From: an uncultured Oscillospiraceae bacterium
GTDB lineage: Bacteria; Bacillota; Clostridia; Oscillospirales; Acutalibacteraceae
DNA length: 64,000 nucleotides
Assembly (NCBI GenBank): GCA_902492045.1
Contig: CABUKB010000001.1
Span: 254,492 to 318,491, forward strand
Reading direction: 5' to 3'
Shown: positions 1 through 9,083 of the stretch, one piece after another
Layout: each line of letters starts with the position of its first letter
Position numbering within the stretch: the stretch's first letter is position 1
Notes under the pieces: generated by a model
The model's database searches: none
What the model was told of the DNA's origin: nothing
Seen by the model: only the letters and a program-made list of their open reading frames with translations
Position numbers and translations under genes: made by a program

Positions 1-321
1 CCCGGTCAGAAAAGCATAAATCAAGGTGTTTTTGAGGACCGTAAAGAAAATTGGATCATCCAGGATCAAACGCTCATAGTTCTGCAGCCAGACAAACCTC
101 GGCGTCTGGAGCATGTTAAAGTTGGTAAAGCTCAATCCCACAGCCGCCAGAACCGGTACGACGGTAAAAACAATGAACAACAGCATAAAAGGCGCGATGA
201 GGGCATAGCTTTCCCGGTATTTCCAAATGCGTCTGCCCAGGCTGTGCTCGTTGAGTCGACGGCCGGGAGAGCCCGGTCCCCGGCCGACACGAGCTGCGCC
301 GGCGGTACCTTCTTTTTTCAC
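1..321 (-). CDS. Sugar ABC transporter permease (MalF/UgpA type), partial
   Basis: This is the N-terminal 107 residues of a membrane permease that continues past the left edge. After a basic cytoplasmic leader there is a first transmembrane segment (SYALIAPFMLLFIVFTVVPV), then the early periplasmic stretch and a second hydrophobic segment, the usual start of binding-protein-dependent carbohydrate permeases. The start is GTG at 321, preceded by GGGAGGAGG at a good distance. It begins 18 bp after the solute-binding protein gene and is surely co-transcribed with it. The substrate is not readable; the neighbours suggest an oligosaccharide. Confidence 0.85.
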   Translation of the reverse strand, partial: MKKEGTAGAARVGRGPGSPGRRLNEHSLGRRIWKYRESYALIAPFMLLFIVFTVVPVLAAVGLSFTNFNMLQTPRFVWLQNYERLILDDPIFFTVLKNTLIYAFLTG

Positions 322-339
322 AGTGTAGCCTCCTCCCGA

Positions 340-3255
340 TTACTCCAGCCCGAGTTCCTTACGCTTACGGGTGATTTCCCGGTTGATGTTTTCATTTTCC
401 CGTTCAAACGCTTCCCTCGGGTTTGTATCGTCATACAGAACCGAACGGAAGGCATTGTCCAAACTCCGGGACACATAATAGCTTCCAGGGATTTCCTGAA
501 TCTCCCTCACATAACCGCGCTGGGTTTCGAGCGCTTCCAGTTCCTCGTCGGACCAGGACAGCCGTCCAAATGCATCCAGGTTCGCTGTGAGCTGACGACC
601 GCCGGGGCCCATGATGTTTTCCACCGTGTTGGAGTACTCGTACTGAACATCCTCGGTGGTCCACCAGTCGATGAAATCCCAGCAAGCCTCCGGGTTTTCC
701 GCTTTGTTAAACATCACAATCGCCGTACCGGCACCGCCGGACGAACGGTCGATCTCGCCGTCCTCCTTCAGCACACCCGGGATCGGCACCATCTGCCACT
801 GTCCCCGGATTTCCGGAGCACCAGCCATCAGGGTGTTGTATGTTTCATAGGAGGCGATACCAATCGGAATTTCACCGTTGCGGAAACGGGTATAGAAATC
901 AATCACCAGGTCAAAACTGTATTCGGTATAAAATTCGGTCCAGATCTTAAAGGCGTCCATCGCCTCGGGAGTGTCGAAATTCGTATGGGTGGAGTCCTCA
1001 CTGTAGAAGGAACCGCCGTTTTGGAGCAGCAGGACCGGGAACAAGTCTTTGGCCCCCATGCCGTTGTCCACCGCCGTGGCGGCCGATATGACCGTGTAAG
1101 GCAGACCAAACGACATGTGATTCTGCTGGAGGCGCGGAATGAGCTTAAACACATCGTCCCAGGTCTGCGGGACGCTCAATCCCAGCCGGTTGAATATATC
1201 GACGCGGTAAAACATCATGAAGAACGTCTGGGTGTTCGGGATCGCGTACACTCCGCCCTCAAAGACATAGGGGGTTTCGGAGGAATCGGCAAAGCGGCTC
1301 ATGACATCACTATACGTATCAAATCCGCTCAAATCCTTAAGAGCGCCGCGGGATGCGAGGTTAACCGGCTGTCCGCGCGGAATTCCGATCATCACATCCG
1401 GGCCCGCGCCGGCCAGGGTGGCTTCAACGAAGCCCGTCTGCACGATACTGAGATTCACGTGGATCCCGGTTTCATTCGTGAATCCATCGTTGATCATATC
1501 TTTGACAACCTGCACCTGGTCACGTCCGGAATTCATCCAGACATCAATCGCGTTTTCGCCGGTGGCCTCATCGCCGATGGTGTTATAATCCTCCGTAAAC
1601 GAGGCGAAAAAGGAACCGACAAAATGTTTCAGGCTTGCCCAGAACGACGCCCTCGGGGAAGGCAGTTCGGCGTCCTTATCATGAATCAGGATATAATCCA
1701 GTTCCAGTGGCTGCGTCAGGTTATCGTAAACCCAGGAGGACAAGGTGCTGATGGAGTCGCGGAAACTGGTAACCCTCTGCGGCATGGATGAAGGGGAGGC
1801 CAGCATGCTGTCGATTTGATCCGCCGTGCGCCGGATCGTCTCGGACTGGGTCGACTTGCTTCCATTGAGTTCATCGAAACGGTCCGCGGCCGCATTAAGC
1901 TGATCCCGCAAAGAGGCGAGAGAATCAATCAGGCCGGGAATCGACTCGTCCAGGTTGTAATCCCGGTATTTATCCGGGTTCGTTCCGACGATCATCACCA
2001 TTTCGATATACAGGTTGTTGAGCTGCCGGTTGATCTCCTCGACGGCCTGCAAAACCTCGGCCCATTTGCCCATCGAGATTTCGATCCGGATCTCGTTGTC
2101 CCCTTTTTTCAGGTATACCGGACAGGGATCCCCGTTTTCATCCACAATGGTCATATTGTTCCAGTTGACGCCATAGGGGAACGCCACGTTTTCATAAGCC
2201 GTGTTGGGAATTTCGCCGTTGACATAAATATTGCGGAAGGAGGACTGCCCGGTCTGCAGATTCTGCCGGTATTTTAAGGTTATGTAGTAGAGGCCATCCT
2301 CCGGAATATCCTCGATTTTATAGGAAATCCAGTCGCCGGGCACCGACCAGTTGCTCTGCCCGATGACGTTGCGGCGGATTTTCGAGACATGGTACGGCTC
2401 GGTCGCCGGGCTGGTGCGGTCGTATATGGGATAGATCGTCTGGTTGGATTTTTGATAGGTCTCCTCCGCCTGATACTTCAGATAACCGTCGCCCTCGATT
2501 TCCGCCTCGGCGTAACCGTTGGTCTGATAAACCGCCTTCGCCTCCTCGACCGTCTGGACCGACACCGTACCGGTCAGCCGGACTTCCGACACATACAGGG
2601 GTTCGCCCGTATTCACAAGGGTCAGGGTATGTTCGCCCGCCGTCAGATAGACCTGCAACGGCGTATTGGTAAACAGCGAGAAATCCTGGAGAAGGAAGGT
2701 CCTCCATTCCGTGACTTCTTCCTGTTTGGGGATCAGATCATTGCCCCGATTATCCTGCAGGATTTCGGTCGCGTCCTTCCAAATCCGGCTGAGAGGAAGC
2801 TTTTCGCTCTGGGAATACGGGGCTTTCCCATCCACAAGATAGGAAATTTCCCCGTCTTTGCGGTTTCCGGCTTGGTTGACATAATTCAGGGAAATGCAAT
2901 AGAGCGCGTCGCGTGGGACTTGGACAGTCCACTGCGCAGAGCCGTCCTGCTCAAATTTCAGGCCGCTTTTGCCCGCATAAGAGGCGGCCGCAACACCCTC
3001 GGACAAAACGGCCTGCTCCATCGGCAGCACCACATCCTCGCCGGTGTAGGCTTCTCCGCCGCTATTCTCCAGATATTCAATATATTCCCCCTGCGTGCCT
3101 ACATTGGTGAAGGAATTGGAAGAGGTCCCCCCCGTGGAGGTGTCCGCAGGCGCCGTTTCATCAGCGGACGCAAGCAAGCTGCTCCCCGGGAGCAGGAGCA
3201 AGATGGCTAAGACGCCGCTGCAAAAACGCTTGGTCATACGATGGGAAGACTTCAA
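340..3255 (-). CDS. Extracellular solute-binding protein with a large N-terminal carbohydrate-binding-like extension
   Basis: The protein has 971 residues, whereas family-1 solute-binding proteins usually have about 420-450. Residues 1-31 are a signal peptide. Residues about 60-230 and 250-400 look like two beta-sandwich, carbohydrate-binding-like regions; about 400-520 is helical and coiled-coil-like; from about 565 to the end is a recognisable family-1 binding domain (VWMNSGRDQVQVVKDMINDG, then AGPDVMIGIPRG). No lipobox cysteine is visible at the signal-peptide end, which is odd for a Gram-positive binding protein. The start is TTG at 3255, overlapping the AraC stop; ATG at 3237 is an alternative but lacks an obvious ribosome site. 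It most likely captures a glycan for the downstream permease. Confidence 0.85.
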   Translation of the reverse strand: MKSSHRMTKRFCSGVLAILLLLPGSSLLASADETAPADTSTGGTSSNSFTNVGTQGEYIEYLENSGGEAYTGEDVVLPMEQAVLSEGVAAASYAGKSGLKFEQDGSAQWTVQVPRDALYCISLNYVNQAGNRKDGEISYLVDGKAPYSQSEKLPLSRIWKDATEILQDNRGNDLIPKQEEVTEWRTFLLQDFSLFTNTPLQVYLTAGEHTLTLVNTGEPLYVSEVRLTGTVSVQTVEEAKAVYQTNGYAEAEIEGDGYLKYQAEETYQKSNQTIYPIYDRTSPATEPYHVSKIRRNVIGQSNWSVPGDWISYKIEDIPEDGLYYITLKYRQNLQTGQSSFRNIYVNGEIPNTAYENVAFPYGVNWNNMTIVDENGDPCPVYLKKGDNEIRIEISMGKWAEVLQAVEEINRQLNNLYIEMVMIVGTNPDKYRDYNLDESIPGLIDSLASLRDQLNAAADRFDELNGSKSTQSETIRRTADQIDSMLASPSSMPQRVTSFRDSISTLSSWVYDNLTQPLELDYILIHDKDAELPSPRASFWASLKHFVGSFFASFTEDYNTIGDEATGENAIDVWMNSGRDQVQVVKDMINDGFTNETGIHVNLSIVQTGFVEATLAGAGPDVMIGIPRGQPVNLASRGALKDLSGFDTYSDVMSRFADSSETPYVFEGGVYAIPNTQTFFMMFYRVDIFNRLGLSVPQTWDDVFKLIPRLQQNHMSFGLPYTVISAATAVDNGMGAKDLFPVLLLQNGGSFYSEDSTHTNFDTPEAMDAFKIWTEFYTEYSFDLVIDFYTRFRNGEIPIGIASYETYNTLMAGAPEIRGQWQMVPIPGVLKEDGEIDRSSGGAGTAIVMFNKAENPEACWDFIDWWTTEDVQYEYSNTVENIMGPGGRQLTANLDAFGRLSWSDEELEALETQRGYVREIQEIPGSYYVSRSLDNAFRSVLYDDTNPREAFERENENINREITRKRKELGLE

Positions 3256-4178
3256 GATTCTTCGCCGCCTTTCCTATTTTCCGGAGTTTGAGCGGATTCG
3301 TACCTCCGCTGATATTCTGTGGGCGAACAGCCCATGATCTTTTTAAAAACCTTGCCGAAAGATTGCGCGGACTCATAATTGAGAGCCGAAGCGATCTGTG
3401 TGATGGATGATTTCTTGTATTTGAGCAAATCGAGGCTTGCCTCGATTTTTTTCATGCTGACATAAGCCTGAAGGGTGGTCCCCATCTTCTCCCGGAAAAG
3501 GTGGGACAGATAGCTGTGACTGTACCCCAGATTCTCCGCAATCCCCCGGACCGAATCAATCTCGAAGATGTTGTTGTCGATATAGCGGATAATGGAATAA
3601 ACCGACTGGCCGATCATTTTCTGTCCCTCCCGGGGGACAAAGACATTCGGCCTGACCGACAGCAGCAGGCGGTAAATCTGAATGAGAATCTCCTTGATGT
3701 AGCATTCGACCATGATGTCGTTGAAAACCGGCTTGCTGTACATCTCGTTGATGAGCATGTAGATCAGCGTGCGGACATCGCCCGTGTCCCGAATCAGATA
3801 GGAGGGAGGATCGGCAAAAATCCGCATGATATCCCGCAGATCCTGCCGGTCAAACTCCTCGATGAACTCAAACCCGATATAAGCGAAACGCAGGTTTTGA
3901 TTCTTCTCCGCTACGATGCGGTGGGTTTTTCCCGCCGGAACAACATGGATATCGCCCTGCTTGGCGGGCAGGGCTGTTCCATCCGTATAAAAGATTCCCT
4001 GTCCGGATACCACATAACTGATTTCGTGGCAGCTTTGCAGATGGGTGGGCATTTCATAACCCGGTTCTGTACTCAGTTCCCCGATCTGCCAAACCTTGAC
4101 GAATTCCATCGGAAGCGGATGATCGAAATATGTCGTTTCAAATTCAAAAAGCCGTCCGTTGTATCCGCTTTTTAACAC
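3252..4178 (-). CDS. AraC-family transcriptional regulator
   Basis: This 308-residue protein has an N-terminal cupin-like sensing domain (residues about 25-130, including SCHEISYVVSGQGIFYTDG) and a C-terminal pair of helix-turn-helix motifs (RGIAENLGYSHSYLSHLFRE and ALNYESAQSFGKVFKKIMG), followed by the typical CSPTEYQRRY ending. I chose GTG at 4178 because AGGGGG precedes it and a longer reading would run into the upstream gene. Lying inside the operon between the DUF4838 gene and the binding-protein gene, it probably activates the operon when the imported glycan is present. The ligand is unknown. Confidence 0.9.
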   Translation of the reverse strand: MLKSGYNGRLFEFETTYFDHPLPMEFVKVWQIGELSTEPGYEMPTHLQSCHEISYVVSGQGIFYTDGTALPAKQGDIHVVPAGKTHRIVAEKNQNLRFAYIGFEFIEEFDRQDLRDIMRIFADPPSYLIRDTGDVRTLIYMLINEMYSKPVFNDIMVECYIKEILIQIYRLLLSVRPNVFVPREGQKMIGQSVYSIIRYIDNNIFEIDSVRGIAENLGYSHSYLSHLFREKMGTTLQAYVSMKKIEASLDLLKYKKSSITQIASALNYESAQSFGKVFKKIMGCSPTEYQRRYESAQTPENRKGGEES

Positions 4179-4200
4179 GCCGCTTCCCCCTGTATTTCCC

Positions 4201-5166
4201 TCAAACGTCCGCCTTTCCGGACAAAATGCGGGCATACGTCTGAATATCCGGTTTTTGCCCGTACAAGTTGTAATAATCCTCCCCCAAATAACAGGCAAAA
4301 CACGTCACGCTGTCAATTCCCAGGCTTTCATAATAAGCCACGTCTTTTGCCAGGGTCTCTGCATTATAAGTAAAAGACTTAGGCGGCTTTTTCCAGCCGG
4401 AATTCATGGAATTGTCCAGCCAATAATCCAGCGCCTGCGCGTTTTCCCGGCCAAAGAACGACAGCAGGTCGGGCAGGGTGGCAATCTGCTTGCGGTTTTT
4501 CTCGCTTTCAGGTTCGTTCAGTCCCCGGTCGAAATCCCGGATCATCGGCGCGAATTCCAGAAAAATGCCTTTCTCCGGTTTCACAATCTGCGGCACGGCA
4601 AGCGTGTCGTGATACGCGAGAAAACACTGTTTGGCCTCCGGGTTTACCGAGCGCAGACCGCGCAGGATCGCGTTATATACCGTCAGAGCGGCATCGGAAG
4701 CGGAGTACTTCTGGCATTCCGGACACTGGCATTTGGACTCGGGCACGTCGTCCAGCCAAAAATAATAGCGGTTGGAGCGGGGCTTGTAAAATTTGGCCAG
4801 CCGGGCGGCGTTCTCCGAGATGACTTCAAGGGCCTCCCGGTTGGAGAAACAGAAATTGAAGTCGCCCGTCCGTTCTCCCTTTTCGTTCATTCGGAACCAT
4901 TCGGGATGCGCGGCAAACTCTCCACGGGGAAGCAGCCAGGACAAGGCGTGCATTTCCAATTCGACATGGATGCCACGGTCCTCCAGCCGCTCGATCTCGC
5001 GGCGGTTTTCATCGGTCATGAACGCCTCGGCCACCTCAAACGCGGTCCCGCCCTCGGGGGCGACCGGATGAATCCCCAGCACATTCAGATCCGTCTGTTC
5101 CAGCATTTCCGTCCAATAAGGTCCAAATTCATCCGGCATTATGACTACGCCGCGTCTGCTTAACAA
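4201..5166 (-). CDS. DUF4838-type protein, probable glycan-acting enzyme
   Basis: This 321-residue protein has no signal peptide. The stretch YYFWLDDVPESKCQCPECQK, with its CQCPEC cysteines, resembles the DUF4838 family, proteins with a barrel fold related to glycoside hydrolases; the preceding HALSWLLPRGEFAAHPEWF matches that kind of fold. TTG at 5166 is preferred because GGGAG lies about 9 bases upstream; ATG at 5139 is possible. It is the first gene of the glycan-uptake operon and may act on the imported sugar inside the cell. The catalytic activity is inferred and unproven. Confidence 0.65.
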   Translation of the reverse strand: MLSRRGVVIMPDEFGPYWTEMLEQTDLNVLGIHPVAPEGGTAFEVAEAFMTDENRREIERLEDRGIHVELEMHALSWLLPRGEFAAHPEWFRMNEKGERTGDFNFCFSNREALEVISENAARLAKFYKPRSNRYYFWLDDVPESKCQCPECQKYSASDAALTVYNAILRGLRSVNPEAKQCFLAYHDTLAVPQIVKPEKGIFLEFAPMIRDFDRGLNEPESEKNRKQIATLPDLLSFFGRENAQALDYWLDNSMNSGWKKPPKSFTYNAETLAKDVAYYESLGIDSVTCFACYLGEDYYNLYGQKPDIQTYARILSGKADV

Positions 5167-5592
5167 TTCCGACCACTCCCAACCACAAATATGGGCACAT
5201 CAAGAACAAAGGGCTGCAATCTGTTCATTTTGGACAAACCCGCCGTCCATCCCTTTGCAGGAAGTCAGAGCGGCAATTCCTTGTGCTTATTGCCAAGATT
5301 TCCTCGCTTTTTAAAATGGTTAGCGGGCATAATCCCCAACCCTAACTTATTATAATCGAAACGTTCTGTAAAAAGCGTTCCGGGATTTGTCGTAATAAGT
5401 GTCCTGGTTTGCTGTCTTTTGTTTGTTATTTTAGGGACTGCAAAAGCCCTATTTTTTGTTGAAACCGCGAATATGGACACGAAAAAAGGGGATTCATCGG
5501 ACAGCACGGCGGAGAAATCCGGCATTTTGCCTATATGCGAACCGAAGCCGGGAGGACGCTGTTCCCCCCGGCCTTTTCAAAAATGCGGCGGA
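5167..5592. other. Intergenic region with a weak minus-strand promoter
   Basis: No convincing gene is visible here. On the minus strand a perfect -10 box (TATAAT, at 5349-5354) stands 17 bases after a poor -35 (CGCTTT, 5372-5377), pointing toward the DUF4838 operon. A weak -35 fits an activator-dependent promoter, as expected with an AraC regulator in the operon. The AT-rich 5335-5460 stretch differs from the surrounding sequence. Confidence 0.4.
5547..5572 (-). terminator. Hairpin after the superoxide reductase gene
   Basis: A 9-base stem with one mismatch (GCCGGGAGG against CCCCCCGGC) and an 8-base loop lies 21 bp beyond the stop of the minus-strand gene. There is no clear T-run after it, so termination is only probable. 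Confidence 0.45.
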
Positions 5593-5979
5593 TTACATGT
5601 CGGTTTTCCACAGCCCGTGCAGGTTACAGTACGCATAAACAGAAACCGGCTCGTCGTCATCCGTCAGACGGAACTTCACAACCGGCTGACCGTCAAAAGG
5701 CAGGTTTTTGCGCTGGCCCCCCTTGGCGGTCAGCAGATACACCCATTGGATGCTGTGTTCCTCCGACATGGGATGAGGCACACTTCCCACCTCAACGAGA
5801 ATGGTATCGCCGTCCCTTTTAACGATGGGAAGGTGCTTTTCCTGCGCTCCTTCCGTCGTATTGGCGATAAGCTCCTGCATGGGCTGTCCGCAGCACAGCA
5901 GTTCCCCTCCCCCGTCGTGGATAACGCCCAGCAGGGTCCCGTCCTTTTTGCACAGATAAAAACGATGATGGTCTTTCAT
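5593..5979 (-). CDS. Desulfoferrodoxin-family superoxide reductase
   Basis: The 128-residue protein reduces superoxide to peroxide without releasing oxygen, a defence typical of anaerobes. The catalytic iron site is intact: EKHLPIV, PHPMSEEHSIQWV and YCNLHGLW carry the conserved His ligands and Cys. The N-terminal desulforedoxin-type iron centre normally has CxxC plus CC; here Cys10 is followed by Lys-Lys-Asp, so the second cysteine is Asp13, while Cys29-Cys30 remain. The extra rubredoxin-like iron may therefore be absent. The gene stands alone on the minus strand. Confidence 0.9.
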   Translation of the reverse strand: MKDHHRFYLCKKDGTLLGVIHDGGGELLCCGQPMQELIANTTEGAQEKHLPIVKRDGDTILVEVGSVPHPMSEEHSIQWVYLLTAKGGQRKNLPFDGQPVVKFRLTDDDEPVSVYAYCNLHGLWKTDM

Positions 5980-6073
5980 CCAAGTCGCCCCTTTCTCCGT
6001 AATGCCCGGTTATTGTATGCGAAATCCGGTGCTTTATACCGGGTGATCCCCGAACCCACTGGATGCCGGTGCT

Positions 6074-7000
6074 TTATAACGACCGGAATTCCGAAACGCC
6101 GCTTCCCTTTCGGCGCTGTTGCTCGCACGCGGCAACATATTCCACAATCCGGCCGGCCACATCCACACCGGAGCAGGCGGTGATCCCCGCCATAAAAGCG
6201 TTTGAATTGACTTCGCACACCAGTGGGCCATCCGCCCCGTGCAGCAGATCCACCCCCGCAAAATCCAGGCCCAAAACCCGGCAGCAGCGGACCGCCAGCG
6301 CCTCCTCGGCCGGGGAAGGGGTATAAGCCAGCGCGTCCCCCCCGTGGCCGATATTGGCCCGGAAATCGTCGTGAGATCGGCGCTCCATCGCCGCGGCCGG
6401 CCGGTCCCCCACCACGTAGATCCGCACATCCCGGCCGGCGCTTTCGGCGATGTATCGCTGCGCGAGAAAAGGCCGGGGGCCCATCGCCCGCGCCAGATTG
6501 CGGAATTCTTCCCGGTCCGCCGCCAGATATACCTGTCCTCCGAAGGACCCATAACACTCCTTGACCACCAGTGGATACCCCAGCCGTTCTTCCGCCCGTT
6601 CCAGAAACGCCTCCTCCGGCCCGTTCATCCCGTCATACGTCATGGGGGCCACCAGAGCCTCCGGCATCGGGAGACCGGCGCGGCAAAGGACCAGTTGTGC
6701 CGCCGCCTTATCGTCGCATAGCGCAATGGCATCGGCCCGGTTATACAAACGGAGACCGGCGGCCTCCATCGCCCGCGCCAGGCGGATATCCTTATCCCAA
6801 AACAGCGCAAAATCCGCAGCAGACAGAGCCTGTCCCTCTCCCGTCACTCGGATTTCTCCGCCCAATACCGCGGTCAAGCGGGTATTGGGGACCGCCGTTA
6901 AGCTCCACCCGCGTTCCGTGGCCGCACGCTGCAGGCGCTGCACCGGGTCGGGGGGGACAGTCGGATTCCAAAAGCCGTTGTATACAAGGTAACCCGCCAA
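6074..7000 (-). CDS. RimK-type ATP-grasp ligase
   Basis: This 308-residue protein belongs to the ATP-grasp superfamily, which couples ATP to formation of a carboxylate-amine bond through an acylphosphate. Visible signatures are the nucleotide-binding YPLVVKECYGSFGGQVYL, the AQRYIAESAGRDVRIYVVGD strand and the metal-binding DFAGVDLL and VCEVNSNAF elements near the C-terminus, as in RimK-like glutamate ligases. TTG at 7000 is preferred because GGGAGGG lies 6 bases upstream; a longer reading would overlap the cation transporter. It is 16 bp downstream of that transporter and probably in the same operon. The substrate is unknown. Confidence 0.82.
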   Translation of the reverse strand: MAGYLVYNGFWNPTVPPDPVQRLQRAATERGWSLTAVPNTRLTAVLGGEIRVTGEGQALSAADFALFWDKDIRLARAMEAAGLRLYNRADAIALCDDKAAAQLVLCRAGLPMPEALVAPMTYDGMNGPEEAFLERAEERLGYPLVVKECYGSFGGQVYLAADREEFRNLARAMGPRPFLAQRYIAESAGRDVRIYVVGDRPAAAMERRSHDDFRANIGHGGDALAYTPSPAEEALAVRCCRVLGLDFAGVDLLHGADGPLVCEVNSNAFMAGITACSGVDVAGRIVEYVAACEQQRRKGSGVSEFRSL

Positions 7001-7016
7001 CCGTATCCCTCCCGCC

Positions 7017-8183
7017 TCAGGTATAACTGTGTTCCACCGTCGCCACGACAAACAGTTTTGGATCCAGCCGTTGGAGCCGTTGCTCGGCCTCCTGCCCGAC
7101 GGAGTGTTCCAGCCGATAGCCGTAAGGCACCACCAAATCGAAAATCAGGTTGGTATGGGTCTCTCCGAAAACGACCCGGAAATCGTGCATTTCCAGCCGT
7201 TCGTCCATATCCTTCAACACGGCCTCGACCAGCAGGCGGAGCGTCTCCACCCGCTCGTCTTCCGTATCCACCGGATCCATGTGGATACAGGCGACGGCGT
7301 GATATTTCTGCATCAGCTCTTTCTCGATACAGTCGATCCGGTCATGACTGCGCATCAGATCCTCCCGGCAGGGAACTTCCGCATGCAGGGAAATCACGCA
7401 TCGGCCGGGACCGTAATTATGGACCATGACATCGTGAACCCCGACGATGCCCTCATGCGACAGGACCAGTTCCTTGATCCCCCGGACCATCTCCGGGTCG
7501 GGCGCCTGCCCGAGCAAGGGGGACACCGCCTCCCGCACAATGGAAAACCCCGACCAGATGACAAACAGCGCCACTGCGGCGCCCACATACCCGTCAATCG
7601 CCACACCGGTCTGCCATCCCACCAGGGCGGAAACAAATACCACCCCCGTACAGATGCAGTCGTTCCGGCTGTCCGCACAGGCGGCTTTCAAGGTTTCGGA
7701 GCGAATAATGCCGCCGATTTTCCGATAAAACAGCGCCATCCACAGCTTGACGAGGATGGATGCCGCCAGGATCACGAGGGGCAGCACCGAGAATTCGGTG
7801 GGGGTCGGGTGGAGAATTTTGTCGACGGCTGATCTGGCCAGTTCCAGCCCCGCCGCAATAATCAGCACTGCAACCGCGAGAGCCGAAAGATACTCCATCC
7901 GGCCGTGGCCGAAAGGATGCTCTTTATCGGGCGGAGCGGAGGAGAGCTTGAATCCCACCAGCGTGACGATGGAGGAACCCGCGTCGGAAAGGTTGTTGAA
8001 CGCATCGGCTACAATCGCCACGCTGCCGGAAAGCAAGCCCGCGGCCGTCTTGGCGAGAAACAGCAGCACGTTGGCCGTCAGCCCCGAGACCCCTGCCAAA
8101 CGCCCGTAGGCGTACCGCACCCGCGCATTGTCCACCTCTTCCCGGTTTTTGACAAAGGTCCGGATGAGCGCATCTGTCAGCAT
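7017..8183 (-). CDS. Cation diffusion facilitator (zinc/iron/manganese efflux)
   Basis: The 388-residue protein has the CDF layout: about six membrane segments in residues 30-215 and a cytoplasmic domain of about 80 residues (from about 225) with the typical VGVHDVMVHNYGPG strand, followed by an extension. Metal-site motifs are visible in the membrane part: DAFNNLSDAG in helix 2 and SRNDCICTG in helix 5. HGRMEYLSA is the conserved cytoplasmic loop. It exports divalent metals by proton exchange; which metal is not readable. Its start overlaps the end of the Cof-type phosphatase gene by 7 bp, indicating translational coupling. Confidence 0.9.
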   Translation of the reverse strand: MLTDALIRTFVKNREEVDNARVRYAYGRLAGVSGLTANVLLFLAKTAAGLLSGSVAIVADAFNNLSDAGSSIVTLVGFKLSSAPPDKEHPFGHGRMEYLSALAVAVLIIAAGLELARSAVDKILHPTPTEFSVLPLVILAASILVKLWMALFYRKIGGIIRSETLKAACADSRNDCICTGVVFVSALVGWQTGVAIDGYVGAAVALFVIWSGFSIVREAVSPLLGQAPDPEMVRGIKELVLSHEGIVGVHDVMVHNYGPGRCVISLHAEVPCREDLMRSHDRIDCIEKELMQKYHAVACIHMDPVDTEDERVETLRLLVEAVLKDMDERLEMHDFRVVFGETHTNLIFDLVVPYGYRLEHSVGQEAEQRLQRLDPKLFVVATVEHSYT

Positions 8184-9013
8184 ACCAGCCCCTCCATCCT
8201 TGCGATGGCCACGGCCACGCCGTCTTCATCGTTCCCGCCGATGACCTCATCCGCCTGTGCCCTGACCTCCGGAAGGCCGTTATTCACAACGCAGGCCATG
8301 TCGGCGGCCCTGAGCATGGGCAGGTCGTTCAAATTATCTCCAAAGGCGACCACGCGGGCGGCGCCCAGCCGTTGTTGCAAGGCCCTCATCGCCGTATCCT
8401 TGCCGGCGCCGGCGTGAAAAATCTCCATGAACCAGTTGTTTTCCATATAGACATCCCGATAGACGACGGTCTGAATGCCCGGGACAGAGGATAGCGCAGC
8501 GGCCAGCGCCTCCATTTTTTCCCGTGTATCCTGCAGGGAGAAATAAAAGCCCCCTCTTTCCGGTTCGTATACCGGTGAGATTCGGATACAGCCGGGAAAA
8601 CGGGCGTTGCGTTTTTCCACAAAGGTCTTCTCCCCCGCCGACGTAGCGCCGGCAGTGACCCCCTGCACCTCATCCCCTTTCACCTGATACAGCAACGGGT
8701 TTTTTCCGTATTCCGCGCAGATATCCAGAATCCGCCGTATGGTTTCCGGCGCGAGGTCCAGCGATTCCAACACCCTCCCCCGAGCCATGTCGTACAGCAT
8801 CGACCCGTTTCCCAACACGAAGGGCACGTTCCATCTCACCCCTCCGAGATCCAGCATTTTCAGGCCGATCAGGGTCCGGGCCGTCGCGACGGAAAAAAAG
8901 CCGCCTGCATCAATCAGGCGATTGAGAATCTCGGCGGTCTTGGAAGTCAGCCGGGCACCGGGGGCCAGCAGTGTCCCGTCGAGATCGCTGATATACAACG
9001 TTTTGGCAGGCAT
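8177..9013 (-). CDS. Cof-type HAD-superfamily phosphatase
   Basis: This 278-residue hydrolase has the HAD motifs in order: motif I DLDGTLLAPG (residues about 10-19), motif II around ATAR, and motif IV AFGDNLNDLPML near residue 230. The type IIB cap lies between them, as in Cof/YidA phosphatases, which act on sugar phosphates and small phosphorylated metabolites. It lies 70 bp after the Nudix gene and overlaps the cation transporter start, so the genes probably form one transcription unit. The physiological substrate is unknown. Confidence 0.88.
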   Translation of the reverse strand: MPAKTLYISDLDGTLLAPGARLTSKTAEILNRLIDAGGFFSVATARTLIGLKMLDLGGVRWNVPFVLGNGSMLYDMARGRVLESLDLAPETIRRILDICAEYGKNPLLYQVKGDEVQGVTAGATSAGEKTFVEKRNARFPGCIRISPVYEPERGGFYFSLQDTREKMEALAAALSSVPGIQTVVYRDVYMENNWFMEIFHAGAGKDTAMRALQQRLGAARVVAFGDNLNDLPMLRAADMACVVNNGLPEVRAQADEVIGGNDEDGVAVAIARMEGLVC

Positions 9014-9083
9014 AACGCCTTTCTCCCCTTTAACACGTAAAATGAGGGATATCCCGCCGCAGACAAACCCGGAGCGCCCTCCC

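Noticed and set aside
244..1791. 515-codon plus-strand open frame opposite the solute-binding protein
   Set aside because: It lies antisense within a well-supported gene, has no ribosome site and no recognisable domain; GC-rich codons create such shadow frames.
5265..5525. 86-codon minus-strand frame in the gap before the glycan operon
   Set aside because: No ribosome site, and it overlaps the promoter-like AT-rich stretch.
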